A DNA stretch of 64,000 bases, from positions 13,243,735 to 13,307,734 of the forward strand of contig JALGPY010000013.1 of assembly GCA_023055425.1 (NCBI GenBank), written 5' to 3'. The notes below the pieces were generated by a model. It made no database searches, was not told where the DNA came from, and saw only the letters and a list, made by a program, of their open reading frames with translations. Below, in pieces: positions 56,701 through 64,000 of this stretch (the first letter of the stretch is position 1; every line of letters starts with the position of its first letter). The stretch is from Linanthus parryae (taxonomy: Eukaryota; Streptophyta; Magnoliopsida; Ericales; Polemoniaceae). Made by a program: the position numbers and the translations under genes.

Positions 56701-58040
56701 CAAGACTGGTAGCTCAAGGCTACAACCAGGAAGAATATATTGATTATGAGGAGACTTTTGGTCCTGTTGCAAGGTTAGAAGCAATTAGAATGTTACTTGC
56801 ATTTGCATCTTATAAGAATATTAAACTTTTTCGAATGGATGTCAAATGTGCCTTTCTAAATGAATACTTGCAAGAAGAAGTTTATGTTCCTCAACCTTCA
56901 GGTTTTGAAAATGATGAGTTTCCAGATCATGTCTATAAACTTGACAGAGCTCTTTATGGTTTGAAACATGTTCCAAGGGCTTGGTATGAAAGACTATCAA
57001 AATTTCTACTTGAAAAGATTTCAAAAGAGGATTAGTTGATAAAACCCTTTTCATAAAGACTCATGAGAAGGACATTCTAGTAGTTCAAGTTTATGTTGAT
57101 GATATTCTGTTTGGATCTATGATATTCTTTGAAAGGATTTCCCATGTCTTATGAGCAAGGAATTTGAGATGAGCTTGATGGGAGAGTTGAATTTCTTATT
57201 TGGACTTCATGCACATCAAATGAAGAAAGGGATATTTATGCATCAAAACAAGTATATCAAGGACTTGTTAACAAGTACAATATGTCTAAGTCCAAGGTAG
57301 CTCAAAACCCTATGAGCTCTACACTGTGCTTAGACAAGGATCAAACTGGTAAGACTATAAATCAGAAAGAGTATAGAGGTATGATTGGCTCATTGCTATA
57401 TTTCACAGCAAGTAGACCAGACATCATGTTTAGTGTTCTTATGTGTGCTAGATTTCAAGCTGATCCGAAAGATTCACACATGCTTGCTGTTAAAAGAATT
57501 TTTAGATATGTCAATGGTACCAAAGACTTAGGGCTTTGGTATCCTAAATAATATAATTTCTCTTTGTGTGGTTATTCAGATGCAGACTTTGCAGGATACA
57601 AAGTTGACAGAAAAAGCATTTCAGGATGTTGCCAATTTCTCCGATCATCCCTGATCAGCTGGCATTCAAAAAAGCAAAAATCATCAGCTTTATCAACAGC
57701 AGAGGCTGAATACATAGCAGCTGAAGCTTGCTGCTCACAAGTGCTATGGATAGCTCAGAAAATGAGATACATTTGATTTGATTTTAGAGATATACCTATC
57801 AAATGTGACAGCACCAGTGCTATATCTATTACAGAGAATCCATTCTAGCACTCAAGGACCAAATACACAGATGTTAGACATCATTTCATCCGAGATCATG
57901 CTGATAAAGGTGATGTTACTCTTGAATTTGTGTCTACTAACATGCAATTAGCAGATATCTTCACTAAACCACAGCGAGAAGAAAGATTCTCAACCCTTAG
58001 ATTAGATCTGGGCATGCTTAATAAGGAAGCATTGGTTTAG
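53729..58040 (+). pseudogene. S3 gag-pol, heavily decayed
   Basis: Gag starts at 53,729 (MSIVGDGGFSQ). In-frame stops lie at 54,005-54,007 and inside the zinc knuckle near 54,650. Gag sequence runs to about 55,400 with several frameshifts. Protease and integrase zinc regions are only partly readable (55,480-56,160). An integrase-core start (HMDLSGPM, IDNFSRFTWV near 56,205-56,320) is followed by a jump to the region just before reverse transcriptase, so much of the integrase is missing. Reverse transcriptase is recognisable from 56,500 (FRMDVKCAFLN near 56,830), with the YVDD region frameshifted near 57,090. RNase H (STAEAEYIAAEA near 57,700) ends KEALV-stop at 58,040. A full set of functions is not encoded. 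Confidence 0.85.
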
Positions 58041-58454
58041 GGGGAGTATCAGGTAAGTATTATGTGTTCCAAAGGTTTCAAAGGATATTCAAAGCCTTGA
58101 ATTTATTTGCTTCAAAAGTATAAATTTTCAAGGTCGTGAAAGCCTTTTCAAAGCCTTGAAAATGAGTCTGTATGCTACATAGTCAACAAGTTGGATCTTC
58201 AATGTTGGGTGTTATCTCTGTAGATAATTGCTCAATATTGCTTTACCTTTTCGAAGTATTTTCTTTTCAAATCAGTATTATACTGTTTCCTTTCCCACGT
58301 CACACACCAATATGAATTTCAATGAAACTGCACTTCTTAAAAGATATGGAAATATTTTTTTTTCCTTTTCAAACTCAAACTCTTCAGTATTTATTTTCTC
58401 TTTTCTCTCTCTCGTATCACTCCTGCCCCTCTCTTCTAATACCCCTAAACCCTA
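58041..58454 (+). other. S3 spacer between pol and third ORF
   Basis: Begins with GGGGGAGTATCAGG directly after the pol stop, a purine tract also present in S2. It includes the shared AATGTTGGGTGTTATCTCTG block found in S1 at 101-120. Noncoding. Confidence 0.6.
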
Positions 58455-60309
58455 ATGAGCTCAAGAAGAACGTCTCAAAGAATTAAGATGGCTGGAGGTC
58501 CTAAGAAAGGTTCTGAAAAGAACAGAAAGACTGCTGAAGAAGACGTCCAAACTCCAAGTGATGATTCCAGCTCTAGAACTTTTAGTGTAGAAAGGTATCC
58601 TTCTCCCCCAAAGAAGAAGAGCATGAAGGATCAGACTCCAACTTCCAGCAAGAAAAAGAAGGAAGATCCATCTGCTCTTGAGAAACACCCAGAGAAACAG
58701 ATTTCTAGCCCTAAGAAGATGAAGATGAAGAAGAAGAAGCCTACAAAGGCTGAAAAAAGGGAAAGTTACAGATGAAGAACCAGAGAAGGACAGTAGAAAG
58801 GAGCTACAAATCTATTATGAGAAGCGCACATCTGTTGGTAAGAAATCTGGCATTAATAGCAAATGGTTTGTCAGTAATATTGCAAGAGCAATTTGGTTAG
58901 ATGGTTTTTCTTCTAGACCTATAGCCCAATGTAGCTTGATTAGTGTCAACATGTTGAATGGAATGAATCTGGAGTGCATTAAAATATTGAAGATGTGTAA
59001 AGTTCTAAATCCTCCAGAAGTTGCATACCCTAGGCTCACTAGACTCTTTTATCTGAACATGAAGCAAGTCAAATCCTTAAACATGACAATTTCGTCTAAA
59101 ATAGCTGGTGTACAGATGGAATTAGATCATTCTGAGTTTGCAAATGTTTTAGGATGTCCCAAGAGTTATAACACAAACAACTACCCCAACAAGGTTGAAG
59201 CCTTGAAGCTGGTTAGAGAAGAGTTCTTTTTACCCAATGTTGCTACCTCCTGAAAGCAGTTAACACACTATGTGCTAACTGTTGAAGCCAAAATCTTATT
59301 TACCATCTTGACGAGGTGTATATTGCCTAAAGAGAATTCAAAAGAGTTATTATCTGACAGGGTGTTATACTTGATGTACTTGATTATGCATGGATATGAA
59401 ATTGATCTACCTACTATTGTGATGAAATACATGCTTTATTCCTAGAATAAGGAAAGAAAGCATCCTTTTCCTTTTCCTTATGCCAACCTGTTATCACTTT
59501 TCTTACAACACATTGAAATTCCAAATGACAGAGAAGAGACTATCACCACTGGTTTTGGTTTGCATGATGAGAAAGCCGGTCAAAGTATTGGAATCATGAA
59601 AACCACTAAGGGAGCTTGGAAGTTATACTCTAACCTGTCAGCAGAAGAGCCGCAATCCAAGAAGTTTCCAAAACCCAAATCACTGACCTCTACTTCAAAC
59701 CTATCTTCCCAATCTCAAGACCTTTCCATGGTGCTTCAAAGGCTTGGTAGTCTAGAGAATGATATGGATGAGTTGAAGCAAAATCAGCATGAATTCGGTA
59801 CTGAATTCAAAAAAGTGAGGTATATGCTTGAAAGTACCTTCAAGAGAATCAATTTGATCCATGTGGAAGAAGAATTTTCACAAGTTGCAGAAGGATCAAA
59901 GAAGGATGGATCTAAAAAGGATTTATTTAGTGAGCATACTACTCAAGATGAGGCTGCAGGGGTAAAGGACACTGGGAAACAAGTTGCTGAAGAACAAGGT
60001 GATGAAGAACAGGAACAAGGAAATGAAGACAGTCCAGACTCATGAATGTTAACCAAGGATCTTAATAAGAATAAGAAAAAGAAAGCAAACATTCCAGAAA
60101 TAGTCACTGCTGCAGAATGTTTTGAGGAAGAAGTGGTTGTTGATACTGGTGAAGAAGTTGCTCAGGAAGAAGAACAACAGGAAGATGAGGAAGATGAAGT
60201 AGACAGTGGAGAAGAGCATGCTGAGCCAAAGAGAGATGGAGATCCAATCCCTGATTATAGCTTATGCTTTCTTCATTTTAAGGCCTTGAATCTCTTTTCA
60301 AAGTCTTGA
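58455..60309 (+). pseudogene. Third (env-like position) ORF of S3, decayed
   Basis: The start ATG is at 58,455 (MSSRRTSQRIKMAGG). The frame breaks near 58,775 and 59,253, with further stops. Conserved blocks shared with S1 and S2 include LECIKILK, NPPEVAYPRLTRLFYLN and LDHSEFANVLGCPKSY. The 59,560-60,045 section encodes a helical, Gln/Glu/Lys-rich region. The stop that ends S1 and S2 is lost, so the frame runs on to 60,309. Function unknown. Confidence 0.6.
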
Positions 60310-60626
60310 AATTTTCTATCTTTACAAACAATTTTTCAGGCTTTCAAATACTTCGATCCAATAATTTCTCATTTTTTTATGAAATTAAGAAAAGGGGAGA
60401 AATTTAGGTGTTTATTTTTGGTAATTTTGCTGGTAGAGTTTGGTTTAGATCAGTAGAATGTTTTTGATTGCTTAACTGCTTAATAAGTTGGATTATACTG
60501 TTTAATTTTGTTTCAGTTCATCATCTATGAATATCATGACTCTTCTGCTATGCTCTAATGTTTAATTTTTGCAGAAGAACCAGTTCTTAACAAATTAGTG
60601 GTTTTGCCTTTCATCAAGGGGGATAT
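60310..60626 (+). other. S3 noncoding 3' spacer and polypurine tract
   Basis: Parallel to 2,155-2,520 of S1. The polypurine tract TCATCAAGGGGGATAT ends at 60,626, abutting the 3' LTR. Confidence 0.65.
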
Positions 60627-61752
60627 TGTAAGTTCAGCTTGTTTCAAAGGTTTGAAACACTGCACAGTTTCAAGGCCTTGAAACAACTTTCAAAGGCTTG
60701 AAACCATACTGAAGTTTTTGGCATGGAATTAGAAGGAGTATTTCTTTCTAATTTGATCCTTGAACTCCTATGCTTGACCATGTCTTTTTGATGATGACAA
60801 AACAATTTGATTGTTAAAACTTTTGCTAATCTCTCTTTTTGACTTGGTTTTTGCAGAATGAAATAGTTACTTATTTTGCAGGATCTGTTTCCTATCTGTG
60901 TGTTTGCAGGTAAGGAAATAGAGTTGTCAAATTGATTCCGTGCTTGTGCAATCTTGCTCGGACTTTCCTAACACTCTCAAATACAAGATCAAGTTAGTAT
61001 CTTTGAAGATACTGAGCAACTAGCCTTTGGGAAGATCTGTTAGAGAGTCAAGATATGCTGCTTGATTTTAGGAAAGTCAGTTTCCAGAAGATCCTACAAA
61101 TCTGCATCTCAAACAAGCAGCATAAGAGAGGGAATTGCTGAGGAAATTTGAAGAGATCTTATACAGAGACAGTCAAACACTCCCAGGGGTTGATAAGAAA
61201 CACATAAGGAGATTCATTTGACTCAATCCAATCATCAAAAGATCACTGCATGCTCAACTGCTTCACTAGTTCTTCGTGTTCTTATTTTTGTACTTAATCT
61301 GTATGTTGTTTTTATGATACTTCTCTTATCTTATCCTCGTGAGTTTCTCAAGTGAAAAATAGAGAATTATTGTTGAATCAGTTAGCTAGAGCAGGTACTA
61401 GATAGGTTAGTGAGAACCACAAGCTATAATAGAGTAAGGGAAATCTCTGTGCTTGAGATCTAGGGCTTAGCTTTTGATTAATAAGAATTGAGTTGAAAAT
61501 TCTGCATGGATTAAGTCCCTGAGGTAGAGACGTAGGTACAAGTGGACTGAACTCTATAAATCCTTGTGTCTCTTGCAATTTACATTCTATTCTATACTTA
61601 TCTTGTTCAAATCTTCACAACATGTTTTCAGTTCAAGGACTTGAAACTCATTTCAAGGCCTTGAAAACTATCAACAAATTTTTCTACTCCGTATTTTGAT
61701 TCTTAGATTTGAAACTCATTTCAAGGCCTTGAAATACTCTATGCTTTCTCAA
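60627..61752 (+). repeat. 3' LTR of S3, truncated
   Basis: Starts TGTAAGTTCAGC and follows the 5' LTR to GAAATACTCTATGCTTTCT, then diverges abruptly. The last about 115 bp of the LTR are absent, probably from a later deletion. Confidence 0.8.
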
Positions 61753-62082
61753 GCTCTGCCAGTTCATAAAAAAGAAGGATATGTATTACAACCGGAAAAA
61801 ATCAACTCATGCCAGACAAGAGAAAACTTCATCTCATGGGAGAGAAGAATTAATCCACCGCAAGTATCAACGTCGTAGTTCTCTAGTGTCAGGACCTAGA
61901 AAGGTGACTAATGAGGGCTAACCTCACTGGAGTGAGATCTAGAAGGAGCATACGGGGGATAGGAAAAGAGAAGGAGGGAACATAGATAGGAAGAAGAGAA
62001 TTGCATTTTAACAAAAGTCATAACTTTGAATTATAGCCTTACCTCTAATTATATACTACCTAGTTATGCAAATAACCCTAAC
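61753..62082. other. Unassigned stretch
   Basis: It lies between the truncated S3 LTR and the LINE tail. I see no ORF, terminal repeat or conserved motif that would assign it. Confidence 0.4.
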
Positions 62083-64000
62083 TTTTTTTCCAATACTTCG
62101 GAAATTAAACAAACAACCAAAAGAAAACTACAACAGCAACAAAAAACATAGAACCTAGAGATACATGACAATCCCCATTATGTCAGCAATGAAAAGAGCT
62201 TTGATCCCCTCGGGGGCTTCAGCCATCAAAACCAGCTCCTCATGTTGCTCTGTGCAAAGGTTGACACTCGCATCCGCCACATCATTTTCACTTCTGGAAA
62301 TTCGTTGAATGGTACCTCCTCCTCCTTCCAGTAAAGCAATACCATCTACTATCTAGGATCTCATAGTTCTAGGGCCAATGATGAAATTCATGAAGATCAT
62401 CACCGCATCCTCACAATTACTCTCCACGACATATCCAATACAGTTGTTTTGATGTGCAATTGTGATGCCTTTGTATATATCCCAAATCTCCGCTTCCAAA
62501 CTTGAAGTGTCAGCCAATTTCCCCATGAGGCCCATTTTTTATTTTCCTCTGTTATCGCTATAAATTCCTCCAAATACAGATTTTCCCGAGTTTCCCCTAG
62601 CACAACTATCCACGTTTAGTTTCATTTTATCTGCATCAGGGAAACACCACGAAGAATCACTAAGGTTGAAGAGCACATCTTGTCCCACTTTACAGAAAGC
62701 TAACTGGACTTGATGTGTAAAGCTAATAATTCTCTTCACACAACTCTCAACAGTATATTCTTTTTAATTAAACACTTTATTGTTTATTCTACTCTAAATG
62801 AACCATATGGTAACAATAAACAAACAAACAATTGTGATTGACACCGGAGAACTAACGTATGTTAAATAATTTTTTTCTTAACCACACATCAAACGTCTCG
62901 TTCTCATTGATATACACCGAATTGTCCCCCCAAATAAAGGACCATATAGGTTTGGCTTTGGATCACTATGGCCAATGTTATGAATAGTGACTTGAAAGAT
63001 ATTCATGTTGTCTTCGTTAGAGATGTGGGTAACAATGTTACTTTTGGCCCAACCCCCATTTGCATTCAAAATGTTAGCCACTTTATCATTGGGATCAAAA
63101 TAATGGTTCGTATAGTTTTGGTGCAAAGGTTCCTCTCCGCACCACCAATCATACCAAAACGAAACTTTGTGACCATTACCAATGCTCCATTTATTGAACC
63201 TTTTGACAAAATTTTTCGTTTTCATAATGCCTTTCCAGATGGGAGAACAATCAGGGTTAGTGCAGTCAACTAGAGAGGATTGTACTTGCATATACTTCGA
63301 CTTGAGAGCACGAACCCATAGGTTCTGTTCCCCATATTCCAGATTCCTAAAAGGCTTAGCCAAATAGGGCATATTCATGTCCTTGGCCTTTATAAGGCCC
63401 AAACCCCCTCCTCTTTTGGGAGGAAAATCTTATCCCACTTGACCAATTGAGTTATCGTATTCACTGTATCACCCCAAACAAATTTCTGCAAATTTGATCC
63501 ACGTTGTTGCAAATTCCTATAGGAATGGGGAATATTTGCATTTCATAAGAAGGCATGGCCGCAAGCACCCGTTTAGTAGGGTAATTCTCCTTCTCATTGA
63601 GAGAAAATTAGTTTTCCAACCCGAGAGTCTAGCTTGTAAATTATTAACGATTTCACTAATATTTTTCTTGCAAAATCTGTCATGCATAATGTTGTAACCT
63701 AAATACCTACCAAGATCTAAAGTAACATGGACATTAAGAATGTTTTTTAAATCCCCCCGAATAATTATGGTAGTATTTTTAGATAAAAACACCTTAGACT
63801 TGGAAAAATTAATTTTGAGCCCATATTTGTAAGTAAACTAATCAAGAACCTATTTAATAATATAACCATTGTTAGTAGAAGGTTTGTCCAAAAAGAATCA
63901 AATCATCCGCATAAAAAGATGAGAAATCACAGTCCCGTGTTTAGAAGTTTTAATGCCTTTCCAAAGATTTTCATTAACCACATAGCTAATCATTTGAGAT
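62083..64000 (-). mobile_element. Plant L1-type LINE, 3' part, decayed
   Basis: The minus strand shows, in order, the end of reverse transcriptase, a zinc-binding reverse-transcriptase-associated region and RNase H, then a 3' UTR and a short poly(A) (TTTTTTT at 62,083-62,089 on the + strand). This order is typical of plant L1 elements. The element continues beyond the window edge. Confidence 0.8.
62155..64000 (-). pseudogene. LINE ORF2, C-terminal part (RT, zf-RVT, RNase H), decayed
   Basis: The RT catalytic motif FYADDLILFG is encoded at about 63,885-63,920 (YADD codons 63,902-63,913). The RT thumb region with LGYNIMHDR and NNLQARLSGWK lies at 63,792-63,517. A region with NLWVRALKSKY, SPIWKGI and VSFWYDWW (zf-RVT type) lies at 63,402-62,878. 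RNase H has MKLNVDSCARGNSG and FGGIYSDN near 62,620-62,545, and RISRSENDVADA near 62,290. Its stop codon is TAG, complement at 62,155-62,157. Frameshifts separate RT, zinc region and RNase H, and a stop lies near 62,355, so this copy cannot make a full protein. Confidence 0.8.

Larger units (their letters stand above)
52407..61752 (+). mobile_element. Sirevirus-like Copia element S3, 3'-truncated
   Basis: 5' LTR, primer-binding site, decayed gag-pol, third ORF, polypurine tract and a 3' LTR missing about its last 115 bp. The left junction is odd: 40 bp of 3'-internal sequence with a polypurine tract precedes the 5' LTR, so no clean target duplication exists. It interrupts the Copia B integrase. 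Confidence 0.85.

Overview
The window is nuclear DNA from a flowering plant, most likely a eudicot. It is AT-rich, it holds one intron-containing plant gene, and almost everything else is plant transposon sequence: Ty1/Copia and Ty3/Gypsy LTR retrotransposons primed from tRNA-like binding sites, hAT-type MITEs and a plant LINE. I see no bacterial operons, CRISPR arrays or rRNA genes.

The only convincing host gene is an RNase T2 gene of the class II (RNS2-like) type at 25,709-34,882 on the + strand. Nine exons can be assembled into an unbroken 272-residue reading frame, but only if a 4-nucleotide microexon (31,807-31,810) is used; it supplies the conserved Trp beside the catalytic His. Intron 1 (about 4 kb) holds a decayed tandem copy of exon 1. 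A fold-back MITE, a hAT MITE with two tRNA-like segments and a second hAT MITE lie within 1.7 kb upstream, and another MITE sits in intron 6.

Left arm (1-25 kb): the 3' end of a Sirevirus-like Copia element (S1, 1-3,722); a plant-mobile-domain ORF cut by an Athila-like Gypsy LTR (4,393-5,872); the Athila gag, split by an intact and very young Copia element (Copia A, 6,380-15,279, TSD AGAGC, LTRs differing at one site that I can see); a minus-strand Gypsy fragment (about 15.9-17.1 kb); a 3.4 kb chromovirus-type 3' LTR (17,312-20,734); a zone of decayed Glu-rich ORFs; another minus-strand Gypsy fragment; then hAT MITEs.

Right arm (35-64 kb): a minus-strand short-LTR element remnant; an Athila-like fragment; then a nested stack. 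Copia B (37,914-52,406, a decayed relative of Copia A) has its 5' LTR interrupted by a complete minus-strand Sirevirus (S2, 38,347-48,007, TSD GAGAT) and its integrase region interrupted by a plus-strand Sirevirus (S3, 52,407-about 61,752). The window ends in a decayed minus-strand LINE (from about 62,083). S1, S2 and S3 share an extra ORF between pol and the 3' LTR and many copies of the palindrome TTTCAAGGCCTTGAAA.

I found no clearly new multi-gene system. The most interesting items are the predicted RNS2 microexon, the tRNA-like pair inside a hAT MITE, the fold-back element at the RNS2 promoter, the exon-1 duplication inside its own intron, and a polypurine tract sitting in front of the S3 5' LTR. 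All intron-exon and element calls were made by eye without database searches.
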